Shown here: positions 43,701-51,319 of the stretch, in pieces
How the letters are laid out: each line of letters begins with the position of its first letter
How positions within the stretch are numbered: the stretch's first letter is position 1
Origin: Pseudomonas viridiflava
GTDB taxonomy: Bacteria; Pseudomonadota; Gammaproteobacteria; Pseudomonadales; Pseudomonadaceae
NCBI RefSeq assembly: GCF_900601905.1
Contig: NZ_UWFA01000416.1
Coordinates: 496,001-560,000, forward strand
Length of the DNA stretch: 64,000 bases
Direction of reading: 5' to 3'
The notes under the pieces: generated by a model
Databases searched by the model: none
Told to the model about the DNA's origin: nothing
Seen by the model: the letters and a program-made list of their open reading frames with translations, nothing else
Position numbers and translations under genes: made by a program

Positions 43701-43873
43701 CCGGGCCATGCGGAAATGACGGTCATCTGCTTGACGGTGAACGGCGGATCTTCTGCGCGCCCGAGTTTGAAAAATGCCAGCGTTCCCGCCACGCCGATCA
43801 GAAAAATCAGGAATAACGTGATGGAGCGCTCACGCACCGCCAGTGCCGAAAGGTTGAAACGGCCGCCGCTCAT
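40787..43873 (-). CDS. RND-family multidrug efflux pump (HAE1-type inner-membrane subunit)
   Basis: A 1028-residue resistance-nodulation-division transporter. N-terminal membrane helix RSITLFLIFLIGVAGTLAFF, the porter domains with PGATALEMQEQVAEPLEKRL, and the helix-4 proton-relay motif LGLLVDDAIIAIEMMVVK (the two Asp) are all visible. The 12-helix layout and length match the HAE1 group, which exports drugs, detergents and organic molecules with a periplasmic adaptor and outer-membrane channel. It overlaps the adaptor gene by 4 bases. No outer-membrane factor gene is adjacent, so a channel encoded elsewhere must be used. Confidence 0.97.
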   Translation of the reverse strand: MSGGRFNLSALAVRERSITLFLIFLIGVAGTLAFFKLGRAEDPPFTVKQMTVISAWPGATALEMQEQVAEPLEKRLQELKWYDRSETYTRPGLAFTMVSLLDKTPPGQVQEEFYQARKKLNDAAKTLPAGVIGPLVNDEFSDVTFALYALKAKGEPQRLLVRDAESLRQRLLHVPGVKKINIIGEQSERIFVSFSHERLATLGIAPQDIFSALNNQNVLTPAGSIDTSGPQVFLRLDGALDTLEKIRDTPIVLQGKTLKLSDVATVERGYEDPATFVVRNQGEPALLLGVVMRDGWNGLDLGKALDAETLKINQSMPLGMTLSKVTDQSVNISAAVDEFMIKFFVALLVVMLVCFLSMGWRVGVVVAAAVPLTLAVVFVVMQATGMNFDRITLGSLILALGLLVDDAIIAIEMMVVKMEEGYDRIKASAYAWSHTAAPMLAGTLVTAVGFMPNGFAQSTAGEYTSNMFWIVGIALIASWLVAVVFTPYLGVKMLPDIKPVQGGHAAIYDTRYYNAFRRLLSSVVGRKWQVAGAVILIFVVAVLGMGLVKKQFFPTSDRPEVLIEIQMPYGTSIEQTSATTARLEAWLQKQKAAQIVTSYIGQGPPRFYLAMAPELPDPSFAKIVVLTDSQEAREALKSSIREAIAQGLAPQARVRVTQLVFGPYSPFPVAYRVTGPEPEKLREIAAQVENVMQQSPMMRTVNTDRGPPVPTLHFSLNQDRLQAVGLTSSAVAQQLQFLLSGVPITAVREDIRSVQLIGRAAGDIRLDPARIQGLTLAGQAGQRIPLSQIGEVSVRMEDPVLRRRDRMPTITVRGDIAEGLQPPDVSAQMTSALQPIISSLPDGYRIDQAGSIEESAKATTALLPLFPIMIAVTLLIIIIQVRSMSAMVMVFLTAPLGLVGVVPTLLLFNQPFGINALVGLIALSGILMRNTLILIGQIDDNHKQGLDPFHAVVEATVQRVRPVLLTALAAILAFIPLTHSVFWGTLAYTLIGGTLAGTVITLVFLPAMYSIWFKIRPVNETHAPAKAL

Positions 43874-44976
43874 GGTCGTTCCCCGACAATGACCTGAGCT
43901 GGTTGCTGGACCAGCACCTCCTGGCCCTGATGAAGCAAATGCGCTCCCAGGGCGACGATCTGTTCACCGGGCTTCACCCCGCCACTGAGCGTCGCCGAGT
44001 CGTCACTCAGACCCAGCAGTTGCACCGCCCGCCATGAGACGGTGGCGGGTGTGCCCGCGACGACCCACACCCCCGGCCCCTCACCCGGGTCGTAGAGTGC
44101 TGCCAGTGGAACCGCAACAGCCGGCCGGGAAGTGTCGCCGTCGGCGATACGCAGGGTAACCGTCGAACCCAGCGGCGGATTGAAGTTGGCATCGGCAAAC
44201 ACATAGCGGGCTTCGAACGTCCGGGTCAGCGGGTCAGCTGCGTCGGACAGCAGCCTGAGCGTCGCAGGGATTACCCTGGTACCGCCGCCGTATAACCTGG
44301 CCTGCGCCTGTGACCCAGAAGCGGGCCGCACTGTTTCGGGCAAATGCACAATCGCCTCACGCGGCCCTGCCTTTGCCAGCCTGACCACGGGCTGACCCGC
44401 ACTGACGACCTGCCCCGGCTCGGCCAGCGTGTCAATCACTACAGCATCGGCATCGGCCAGCAACACGGCGTACCCGGTGGCATTGCGAGCGACATTGGCC
44501 TGGGCTTGCGCCGCCTTGAGTTCTGCGCTTGCCGTATCAGCCTGGGATTTGATCCGGTCGTAGGCCGAAGCAGAGATTGCGCCGACCGCTACCAGACGGC
44601 GATTACGGACCTCGTCATCTGCCGTCTGCCTGGCGCGTGCACTTGCGGCCGCCACGGCCTGCACTTGCGCTTGAGCCTGGAGACTCAGGTCAACCGGGTC
44701 CAGACGCATCAACGGCTGCCCGCGTTTGACTGACTGCCCGGTATCCACCAGACGCTCCAGCACTTTGCCCGCCACACGAAAGCCCGGATCGCTTTGCTCG
44801 CGAGCGACCACAACGCCGGTAAACGAACGTGTTGCAGCCTCGGCGCTCACCACGGTTGCGGCTCTGACCAAGGGTGGCTGGGTTCGCGGATCGCGGGTGC
44901 TTGAGGGTTTATCGCAGCCGGTCAAGATGAAAGGCAACAAGCAAACGGCAATGGTTACAGATCTGGACCGACGCAT
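43870..44976 (-). CDS. RND periplasmic adaptor (membrane fusion protein), lipoprotein
   Basis: A 368-residue adaptor of the HlyD/AcrA type. It starts with a lipoprotein signal peptide ending LLPFILTGC, with Cys at the lipobox. The biotinyl-lipoyl halves (VLERLVDTGQSVKRGQPLMR and LAEPGQVVSAGQPVVRLA) flank a coiled-coil hairpin rich in Ala and Gln (QAQAQVQAVAAASARARQT). A beta-barrel domain and membrane-proximal domain follow. It bridges the RND pump and an outer-membrane channel. I use the ATG at 44976, which has AGGG five bases upstream. It is between tetR and the RND gene. Confidence 0.95.
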   Translation of the reverse strand: MRRSRSVTIAVCLLPFILTGCDKPSSTRDPRTQPPLVRAATVVSAEAATRSFTGVVVAREQSDPGFRVAGKVLERLVDTGQSVKRGQPLMRLDPVDLSLQAQAQVQAVAAASARARQTADDEVRNRRLVAVGAISASAYDRIKSQADTASAELKAAQAQANVARNATGYAVLLADADAVVIDTLAEPGQVVSAGQPVVRLAKAGPREAIVHLPETVRPASGSQAQARLYGGGTRVIPATLRLLSDAADPLTRTFEARYVFADANFNPPLGSTVTLRIADGDTSRPAVAVPLAALYDPGEGPGVWVVAGTPATVSWRAVQLLGLSDDSATLSGGVKPGEQIVALGAHLLHQGQEVLVQQPAQVIVGERP

Positions 44977-45024
44977 GGGATCCCTGACTCGTATCAAGTG
45001 GACAGGGAAGCGATTCTCCAGATA

Positions 45025-45048
45025 GTGACTATATTAGTCAATAGTCAC
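45025..45048. promoter_or_regulatory. Palindromic operator candidate upstream of the RND operon
   Basis: An 8-8-8 palindrome: GTGACTAT, eight central bases, then ATAGTCAC. The arms are perfectly complementary. It lies between the tetR stop and the adaptor gene. A second element with the same 24-base spacing is at 45706-45729 on the other side of tetR. The match supports binding by the adjacent TetR protein (inference). Confidence 0.75.
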
Positions 45049-45052
45049 AACT

Positions 45053-45667
45053 TCACGGTGCCAGACTTCGCAATATCAATGCCGAGAGGTGCACGGGAGC
45101 CGTTGCGACAATATCCAGGTTGTACTGCAACTGCACGGGGCTGATATAGGGGCGCATCACCAGATGAATGGCCTGAACGGCCTCATCCAGAGGGGTCTTT
45201 CGCTCAAACTCCCCCGACTGCCGCCCTTCGACGACAATCTGCTGGACCAGCAGGCGCAGCCGCTCGTCGTGCGCCAGAGCCGAAGGCCATTGATCCCGGC
45301 CTGCAACAGCCGCGATGTCGTAAAGCTTGCGGTCGTGAAAAAACAGGTCACTGCCGGCCTCGACCAATGCGCGGAACATCCGGCGCACCTTCTCGGAAGC
45401 GGTTGGCGCCTCTGAGATCGCCTGCTCGATGATGGCCATGATCATTGCCAGCCGGTTGGCACAGATCACCTCCCCGATAGCCTGCTTTGAATCGAAGAAT
45501 TTATAGATATAGGCCTTCGAGAAGCCAATGGCCCTGGCCAGATCAGAGACGGTCGTCTTCTCGTAACCATAGTGACCAAAGTGTTGGGTGGCCGCTTCCA
45601 CGACCTGCTCGCGAACGCTGTGGTCCGAGGGCCCGCGTGAGGGTGTGTCTTTCGTCTGGATAGTCAT
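45053..45667 (-). CDS. TetR-family repressor of the RND operon
   Basis: A 204-residue TetR/AcrR regulator. The N-terminal helix-turn-helix covers about residues 25-65 (YEKTTVSDLARAIGFSKAYIYKFFDSK is the family signature region), and the C-terminal domain is the ligand-binding helical bundle. It is upstream of and co-oriented with the adaptor and RND genes, with an operator-like palindrome on each side, so it likely represses itself and the pump and is released by pump substrates. Confidence 0.95.
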   Translation of the reverse strand: MTIQTKDTPSRGPSDHSVREQVVEAATQHFGHYGYEKTTVSDLARAIGFSKAYIYKFFDSKQAIGEVICANRLAMIMAIIEQAISEAPTASEKVRRMFRALVEAGSDLFFHDRKLYDIAAVAGRDQWPSALAHDERLRLLVQQIVVEGRQSGEFERKTPLDEAVQAIHLVMRPYISPVQLQYNLDIVATAPVHLSALILRSLAP

Positions 45668-45705
45668 GTTTGCAGCTTAACTCCACGAATCCTGAATAAC
45701 AACGA

Positions 45706-45729
45706 GTGACTATATCGTAATAATGTCAC
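45706..45729. promoter_or_regulatory. Second palindromic operator candidate upstream of tetR
   Basis: GTGACTAT, eight bases, then AATGTCAC; the outermost arms AGTGAC and GTCACT extend one base further each side. It shares the left arm and the 24-base spacing of the element at 45025-45048. It lies 38 bases before the tetR start. Confidence 0.7.
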
Positions 45730-45817
45730 TACTTTGGTCGACATGAAAACCTGCGATACACCCGCGCTCGACGTGTGCACCGGGCATTGGGGACGAATCT
45801 TACCGTGCGCTCAGCAA

Positions 45818-45965
45818 ATCGCGAGCAAGCTCACTCCTATAGACTCGCGGTGTGTCTGGAATAACACCGAACCTGTAGGAGCTCACCGAGATTACGAGGC
45901 CAGCGATGGCGGTGTGTCTGAAATAACGCCGAACCTGTAGGAGTGAGCTTGCTTGCGATAGCGTC
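45818..45965. repeat. REP palindromes and a duplicated intergenic segment
   Basis: An inverted copy of a TGTAGGAGTGAGCTTGCT-type REP (near 45818-45841, reading TCGCGAGCAAGCTCACTCCT) faces a forward copy near 45934-45965 (GTAGGAGTGAGCTTGCTTGC). Within it the segment GGTGTGTCTG-AATAAC-CCGAACCTGTAGGAG occurs twice, at about 45849-45881 and 45911-45943, 62 bases apart. Short frames here are not genes. Confidence 0.75.
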
Positions 45966-45997
45966 TGGGTTGACAGCGGAGATGCTCTTCCCGAATA

Positions 45998-46026
45998 TAT
46001 AGCGCACTATACAATAGCGAGCTATT
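45998..46026. promoter_or_regulatory. Two adjacent palindromes upstream of the MarR gene
   Basis: TATAG-CGCA-CTATA at 45998-46011 and AATAGC-GA-GCTATT at 46013-46026. They end two bases before the MarR ATG and overlap the AT-rich likely promoter region. Autoregulatory operators are likely. Confidence 0.6.
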
Positions 46027-46028
46027 AA

Positions 46029-46460
46029 ATGACCTCAACCCGAAACCACGTCGGTATGCAGCTCTCTTTCGCACTCTATGCCGCGGCCAACCGGATGGTG
46101 CGACTGCACAAGCCTTACCTGGAGCCATTAGGCCTGACCTTCCCGCAGTACCTTGTCATCCTAGAACTGCTGAACGGTTCGCCACTGTCTGTAGGCGCCC
46201 TTGGAACCCGCCTGGCGATGGACGCTGGGACCATAACGCCGCTGCTGAAGCGGCTGGAGGCTGCCGGGCTTGTCACGCGCACCCGTGATCCCTCCGACGA
46301 GCGTCGCGTGATGGTGGATCTGACGCCTGAAAGCCGCCTGCTGGAGGCTGATATCCGGGGAATCACCAGCGAAATCAAGTCGGCATGCCAGCTTGATGAA
46401 CGGGGTATCGATGAGCTTCGGCGCACGCTCGATGCGTTGGCTCATCCAGCAACCGCGTGA
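46029..46460 (+). CDS. MarR-family regulator, OhrR-like but without the sensor Cys
   Basis: A 143-residue winged-helix regulator of the MarR family. The start MQLSFALYAAANRMVRLHKP and LGLTFPQYLVILELL match OhrR, but the peroxide-sensing Cys of the L-C-F-A-L-Y motif is Ser. The DNA-binding part has VGALGTRLAMDAGTITPLLKRLEAAGLV and RDPSDERRVMVDLT. It probably responds to a ligand and not to peroxide oxidation through that Cys. It is 32 bases upstream of the Rossmann oxidoreductase gene and likely controls it. Confidence 0.92.
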   Translation: MTSTRNHVGMQLSFALYAAANRMVRLHKPYLEPLGLTFPQYLVILELLNGSPLSVGALGTRLAMDAGTITPLLKRLEAAGLVTRTRDPSDERRVMVDLTPESRLLEADIRGITSEIKSACQLDERGIDELRRTLDALAHPATA

Positions 46461-46492
46461 CCCTTTCAATAACAGGATTAGAGGCTGACTAA

Positions 46493-47227
46493 ATGAAGAT
46501 CGGAATTATCGGTGCGGGCAATATTGGCGCGATCCTGGCCCGCAAGCTTGCAGCATGTGGCCATGACGTCAAACTGGCAAACTCGAAAGGCCCGCAGAGC
46601 ATTGAGAAACTTGCCCAAGAAATCGGCGCAAAAGCGGTGAGCAAAGAAGACGCTGTTTCCGGCGTAGACGTGATCATCCTCTCGATCCCCTTCGCAAACT
46701 ACCCAGACCTCAAGCAGACCATGCATAACGTTCCGCCAAAAACGGTCGTCATCGACACGTCCAATTACTATCCGGGGCGCGACGGGGCAATCAAAGAAGT
46801 GGACGACGGCATGCCCGAAAGCGTGTGGGTAAGCCAGCAGATAGGCCACCCGGTGATCAAGGCATGGAACGCCGCCCTTGCAGCGACCCTTACTGACAAA
46901 GGCCAGCCCGCCGGGTCTTCCACGCGAATAGCCCTGCCTGTAGCTGGAGGCGACCTCACCGCTGAAGCAATTGCGCAGGATCTGGTTGAGGACACGGGAT
47001 TTACCGCGCTCGCCTCTGGCAGTCTTGAAGATTCGTGGTGCCAGCAGCCAGGCACACCTGCTTACTGCACCGAGCTGACATTGCCGGAGCTGAAACTGGC
47101 GCTGGGCGCGGCAGAAAAGGCACGTGCACCACAAAATCGCGACGCGCTGATCGCAAGGTTCATGACACCTGGCAATCAGTTCACGCACGAGCAGATTGTT
47201 GCGATGAATCGCGCCGTGACGGCATGA
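46493..47227 (+). CDS. NADPH-dependent F420 reductase-like/Rossmann oxidoreductase
   Basis: A 244-residue protein with an N-terminal Rossmann domain (GIIGAGNIGAILARKL, residues about 3-18) and a second domain related to coproporphyrin/F420-dependent NADP reductases. Motifs include VIILSIPFANYPD and VIDTSNYYPGRDG. Pseudomonads do not make F420, so an NADPH-dependent redox function on another substrate is likely. GAGG lies 8 bases upstream of the ATG. It follows the MarR gene in one unit. Confidence 0.88.
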   Translation: MKIGIIGAGNIGAILARKLAACGHDVKLANSKGPQSIEKLAQEIGAKAVSKEDAVSGVDVIILSIPFANYPDLKQTMHNVPPKTVVIDTSNYYPGRDGAIKEVDDGMPESVWVSQQIGHPVIKAWNAALAATLTDKGQPAGSSTRIALPVAGGDLTAEAIAQDLVEDTGFTALASGSLEDSWCQQPGTPAYCTELTLPELKLALGAAEKARAPQNRDALIARFMTPGNQFTHEQIVAMNRAVTA

Positions 47228-47372
47228 CTATTTGCTGACGCGATCACCCTGGAGAATCGCCGAGCGATCAGTCCGCCCGGCGTCGGCAGCAGTCTCTCGC
47301 AGCTGGCGGCAACCGACCCACAGCGCAAAGTCGCAACCACATTCAGCAGCCATAAAGTCCAAGTGCATCGCT

Positions 47373-48380
47373 TCAAACTACCGGCAGTTCGCGCAACTCT
47401 CCCCCTTCCTGTTTCAAGCGTTGCAGATAGGTGGAGGCATCCAACAGTTGATACGGAAAGTACAGGCCGGGTGGCGTGGACGGCAGGCCGTCGAGCCCAA
47501 GCAGCCGCTCCAGTAGCATTGCCACACTGAGACCGGTGAGGACGGCGGCGCCTGCCGGATGGATAACGGCGTGGCGAGTGTGCAGCGGTTTTCCATTCAG
47601 ATCGTCACCGGCGAGCTGGATGATAATCTCGGTCGACATCGGCAGCCCTTCGCGTCGAGTCGACGTCACGCCACTTGCCAGATTGAACTGGACATTCGGC
47701 GCTCCCGTCGCAGCGGAAAGCCCCGCAACGTCGATCGACGAAAAGCCGGATGCCTCCATCTTCGTACCGTCCACGGCGTGAAAGCTTGCGTGGGCATCTT
47801 TTCCTTCGCGCCAGCTATATACGCCGTCGCGGCGAGTAAGGGCCGCGGGAAGCATTTTGGTCAGGTGTTCAAAGTCGGCGGCAACCGTTGGGCCTCCGGC
47901 GTCTTGTTCGTCTACTAACGCGTTGATAGTGATGTCGTGTACTCGGCTGAATCCCTTTGCAAGACTGAGCGTCGGCACCGTCGTCGCTCCAACCAGCCAT
48001 TCGTAACCGAGGACGATAGGCGCTGCATCAGGGCTGTGCATGTAGGTTGCAATTTCTGGCGCGATTTCGAAAACCCCAGAAGAGATGCTGAGGTACGGCA
48101 CTCGGCACTGTTGGGCGTATCGCATTCCGGCAAGCGTGTGATCCATGTAGAAAACCACTACGCCGCTGATTTGCCGATCGCCAAGACCCAGATCGTGCGC
48201 TGCAGGGTCAATCAAGACCGCTTGCGAATTTCCCATTTGATCCGCCGCCTGCTGAGCCTTGGCAAGATCGCGGCCGCCGATCAGCAGCGGGACGTCGCAA
48301 TGGGCAGCGCGCAGCGCACGGGCAGTGTGATGACCAATGGCGCCAGAACCGCCCATGAATAGAATCGGATGACGAGACAT
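47373..48380 (-). CDS. Saccharopine dehydrogenase-like NAD(P)-binding protein
   Basis: A 335-residue oxidoreductase with an N-terminal Rossmann fold (FMGGSGAIGHHTARAL, residues about 8-23) and the C-terminal dimerisation/substrate domain of the saccharopine dehydrogenase group. Many such proteins in bacteria have no assigned reaction. It is convergent with the F420 reductase-like gene and divergent from the TetR gene at 48493, with two TetR-like palindromes between. Its control by that TetR is therefore likely. Confidence 0.88.
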   Translation of the reverse strand: MSRHPILFMGGSGAIGHHTARALRAAHCDVPLLIGGRDLAKAQQAADQMGNSQAVLIDPAAHDLGLGDRQISGVVVFYMDHTLAGMRYAQQCRVPYLSISSGVFEIAPEIATYMHSPDAAPIVLGYEWLVGATTVPTLSLAKGFSRVHDITINALVDEQDAGGPTVAADFEHLTKMLPAALTRRDGVYSWREGKDAHASFHAVDGTKMEASGFSSIDVAGLSAATGAPNVQFNLASGVTSTRREGLPMSTEIIIQLAGDDLNGKPLHTRHAVIHPAGAAVLTGLSVAMLLERLLGLDGLPSTPPGLYFPYQLLDASTYLQRLKQEGGELRELPVV

Positions 48381-48409
48381 TGAGTTTTCTCCTTGTGTTT
48401 TTGGGCATA

Positions 48410-48426
48410 ACCTACTATTGGTAGGA
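48410..48426. promoter_or_regulatory. TetR operator candidate, copy 1
   Basis: ACCTACTATTGGTAGGA, an imperfect palindrome nearly identical to the perfect copy at 48454-48470. It lies 29 bases before the saccharopine dehydrogenase-like start. Confidence 0.7.
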
Positions 48427-48453
48427 ACCCTAACACGAAGTCGGCATCCCGCA

Positions 48454-48470
48454 ACCTACCATTGGTAGGT
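48454..48470. promoter_or_regulatory. TetR operator candidate, copy 2
   Basis: ACCTACC-ATT-GGTAGGT, a perfect 17-base palindrome 22 bases before the TetR start. Centre-to-centre distance to the first copy is 44 bases, roughly four helical turns. Confidence 0.8.
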
Positions 48471-48492
48471 TTATTGTTTTTGGAAAGAAATC

Positions 48493-49101
48493 GTGCAAAA
48501 AGACCTTGAAACTCTTGTTACTCGTCCCGCTTCGCGCCGATTGGCAAAGGGCGAACGGCGGCGGCAGTTGCTGGAAATCGCATTGATAATCGTGCGCGAG
48601 GAAAACGCTGACCGATTGACGCTCGGGCATTTGGCGGTTCGCGCAGGCGTCTCCAAACCGGTGGTCTACGACCACTTTGGCACTCGATCGGCGTTGCTGA
48701 TCGAGCTCTACAAATGGCTCGACACCGAGCGGGTCGCCGCCTTCCGCAACGCTATGGCGGGTACCACATACGGCTTGGAGGAAACCGCCAAAATACTCGC
48801 CGACGCCTACATTCAATGCGCAGCAGACAGCACCGACGAATTTCATGCCGTAGGCGCAGCGTTAGCGGGCAGCGACGAGAAAGCAGTGGTATTTCAGGAG
48901 CTGCTGGACAACTGCGTGCAGATGTTCATAGCAGTTCTCGAACCGTACTCAGCCGGATCAGCAGCCGAACTCGAGCGATGCTGCACCGGGCTGGTAGGTG
49001 CCGGGGAGGCACTTTCAAGCGCGACTGTACGGGGACGACATAGCATTGAAGAAGCCATAGACGCTTTCGCGTCACTTATTCTTGGCGCGCTCAGGCGCTA
49101 A
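48493..49101 (+). CDS. TetR-family regulator
   Basis: A 202-residue TetR-type regulator with the DNA-binding region ADRLTLGHLAVRAGVSKPVVYDHFGTRSALLIELY near residues 38-72. The rest is a helical effector domain. Translation starts at GTG 48493, with GGAAAG about 6 bases upstream. It is divergent from the saccharopine dehydrogenase-like gene and both are flanked by its probable operators at 48410 and 48454. Confidence 0.93.
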   Translation: MQKDLETLVTRPASRRLAKGERRRQLLEIALIIVREENADRLTLGHLAVRAGVSKPVVYDHFGTRSALLIELYKWLDTERVAAFRNAMAGTTYGLEETAKILADAYIQCAADSTDEFHAVGAALAGSDEKAVVFQELLDNCVQMFIAVLEPYSAGSAAELERCCTGLVGAGEALSSATVRGRHSIEEAIDAFASLILGALRR

Positions 49102-49267
49102 TGCGCCCAACCGGTCGACATCATTGCCCGCCGCCTAGCCCACCGCCCCCATCCTTTTAAAGATGCCGTTTGCGCCGATCCCGACGCCAGTGGCGCGGGC
49201 GCGGATCGAGCGCCACAGCGGAACATTGCCCGGCGCACGTTCTAGAGAAAGCATCGCCCTCAGATGG

Positions 49268-50155
49268 TCAGTGTTGCTGAACTCGCTGCGCGACGTCGCA
49301 AAGCCAGCGGCGCAACAGTTGGGCTGCCTCACCCAACACCACATCTTTGGCCTGCACTAAATAATAACCCTTGCCAGTTTTCAGTACCGCGCCGAAGACA
49401 GGTACGAGCAGGCCTAGTTGTACGTCTTCTTCAACCAGCCAAGGGCTGGTGAGCACTAAACCTTGATCGCGCCGCGCCGCGTCGATGGCCAGCTCGGACT
49501 GATCAAATTTGAGGCTGCTGGAACAGCTATCCGCCGACATCCCGACCGATGAAAACCATTGAGACCAGTGGGCATGAGACGTCGTATAGAGCAAGGTTGC
49601 TCCCACCAGACAATCGAGGCTATGCAACTGGAGCCGTTCGCGGTAAGCCGGGCTGCAATAGACCCTTACCTCGTCCGGCAAGAGCAGTTCTGCATTCACG
49701 TCACGGCCATGTCCGTCGAAATGCCGCACTGCCAGGTCGCAGGTCGCGTCATTGAAATCCACGGTATCGGTGGATGCGCTCAGGTGCAGTTGCACCTCTG
49801 GATGACGCGCTGTGAACAGTGGCATCCGCTTTGCGAACCAGGAGTTGGCGAACGCTGGCGGCAGGCTTAAACGTACCTGCCTGTCCCTAAGACCCCGGGC
49901 GGCGAGATTGGCGGTCTCCAGCTGGCGAAGCGCCGGCTTCACCTGTTCCCAATAGCTCAGCGCTTCAGCAGTTGGTCGCAGTCTGCGGACACTGCGCACG
50001 AACAGCGGCGTACCGAGCCAACTTTCCAGCTTGCGAATTTGTTGCCCTACTGCTCCCGGCGTCACAAACAACTGGCTTGCCGCGAGACTGACGCTTCCCG
50101 TGCGCATGACCGCGTCGAAGCAAGCGATGGCCCGAAGCGGCGTATCAGCTCTCAT
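49268..50155 (-). CDS. LysR-family regulator (GcvA-like)
   Basis: A 295-residue LysR regulator of the GcvA group (LRAIACFDAVMRTGSVSLAA, then TPGAVGQQIRKLESWLGTPLF) with the winged helix at residues about 8-65. The effector domain contains DLAVRHFDGHGRDV. The start is uncertain: ATG at 50155 or 50176. It is divergent from the EamA transporter at 50357 (about 200 bases between), so it probably regulates that exporter. Confidence 0.92.
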   Translation of the reverse strand: MRADTPLRAIACFDAVMRTGSVSLAASQLFVTPGAVGQQIRKLESWLGTPLFVRSVRRLRPTAEALSYWEQVKPALRQLETANLAARGLRDRQVRLSLPPAFANSWFAKRMPLFTARHPEVQLHLSASTDTVDFNDATCDLAVRHFDGHGRDVNAELLLPDEVRVYCSPAYRERLQLHSLDCLVGATLLYTTSHAHWSQWFSSVGMSADSCSSSLKFDQSELAIDAARRDQGLVLTSPWLVEEDVQLGLLVPVFGAVLKTGKGYYLVQAKDVVLGEAAQLLRRWLCDVAQRVQQH

Positions 50156-50356
50156 AACGTAGTTTTTCTCTTCCATAGGCTCAAAACACATGATTTGTAG
50201 CGGCTTGTGTACTTTCGCACAATCAAATTTCGCCGTAGGGCAATAACAGATCGCGACTTCAAAGGAAAAGCCAATGCCGAGTGTCCGAGCAACCGGGTTT
50301 GACGATCAATCACCAGAGGCAGAACGCAGGGCGCCCCAAGCAAAAGGTATCGAAGA

Positions 50357-51319
50357 ATGAGGAAGTCAGTTGACGGAGCTGCCACGGCGGTGATGGTGCT
50401 GCTATGCCTGATATGGGGCGCCCAGCAAGTGGCAATCAAAGCTGTGGCGGACGACATAGCACCCATCATGCAGATCGCCGTTCGCTCCGGCGTCGCTGCA
50501 TTGCTGGTCTGGCTAACAGGAAGATGGATCATGCGGGAGGTGTGGTTACCAAACGTCTGGTGCCGCTCCGGGTTAGTCGTGGCCGTTTTGTTTGCCGCTG
50601 AGTTTCTACTGGTTGCGCAAGGACTTCGCTGGACAAGTGCTTCGCATATGACGGTTTTTCTTTATACAGCTCCGTTATTCGCCGCCATCGGCCTACACCT
50701 GCGCCTACCGGAGGAGCGTCTTGGCGCAGTTCAATGGCTTGGCATGTCGCTAGCGTTCGCGGGCATTGCCATCACCTTTCTCATGCCGCGTGATGGGGTA
50801 GCTACTCAGATAGCCATCACCAACAGTCTGCTGGGCGATCTGCTGGGTTTGGGCGCAGGTGCCGCATGGGGATTCACGACCGTAGCGGTACGTACCAGCC
50901 GCCTCAGCGAAGCACCCGCAACCCAGACCTTGTTCTACCAACTCGCAGGCGCGTTTCTCCTCTTGCTGCCTTTAAGCCTGCTGCTAGGCCAGAGCGCAGT
51001 GACTTTTTCCACCCATGCTGTGGCCAGTCTGATTTTTCAAACAGTGATTGTGTCAGTAGCAAGTTACTTGATCTGGTTCTGGATGCTGCGTCGCTACCTC
51101 GCAGCTCGCCTTGGCGTGCTGGCTTTCATGAGTCCGCTGTTTGGCGTACTCATGGGGTATCTGTGGCTTGGCGAACAGACGAGTTTCGGATTCCTGCTGG
51201 GTGCAAGCCTCACGATTGTCGGCCTGCTGGTCGTGAATCTGAGCAAGTCGAGCGCACAGACTCAGGAGCAAAGAAGTTACCCGAGCCCCAAAAATCACAA
51301 GGGGAAAGTACCGTCATGA
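50357..51319 (+). CDS. EamA/DMT-family inner-membrane transporter
   Basis: A 320-residue drug/metabolite transporter with two EamA repeats and about ten membrane helices (for example AVMVLLCLIWGAQQVAIK, the signature start). Family members export amino acids and related metabolites. Its stop overlaps the convergent YheO-type regulator by 6 bases. It is likely regulated by the divergent LysR gene. Confidence 0.93.
   Translation: MRKSVDGAATAVMVLLCLIWGAQQVAIKAVADDIAPIMQIAVRSGVAALLVWLTGRWIMREVWLPNVWCRSGLVVAVLFAAEFLLVAQGLRWTSASHMTVFLYTAPLFAAIGLHLRLPEERLGAVQWLGMSLAFAGIAITFLMPRDGVATQIAITNSLLGDLLGLGAGAAWGFTTVAVRTSRLSEAPATQTLFYQLAGAFLLLLPLSLLLGQSAVTFSTHAVASLIFQTVIVSVASYLIWFWMLRRYLAARLGVLAFMSPLFGVLMGYLWLGEQTSFGFLLGASLTIVGLLVVNLSKSSAQTQEQRSYPSPKNHKGKVPS

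Noticed and set aside
45734..45940. A 68-codon plus-strand frame
   Set aside because: It is made of REP sequence and the duplicated intergenic segment.
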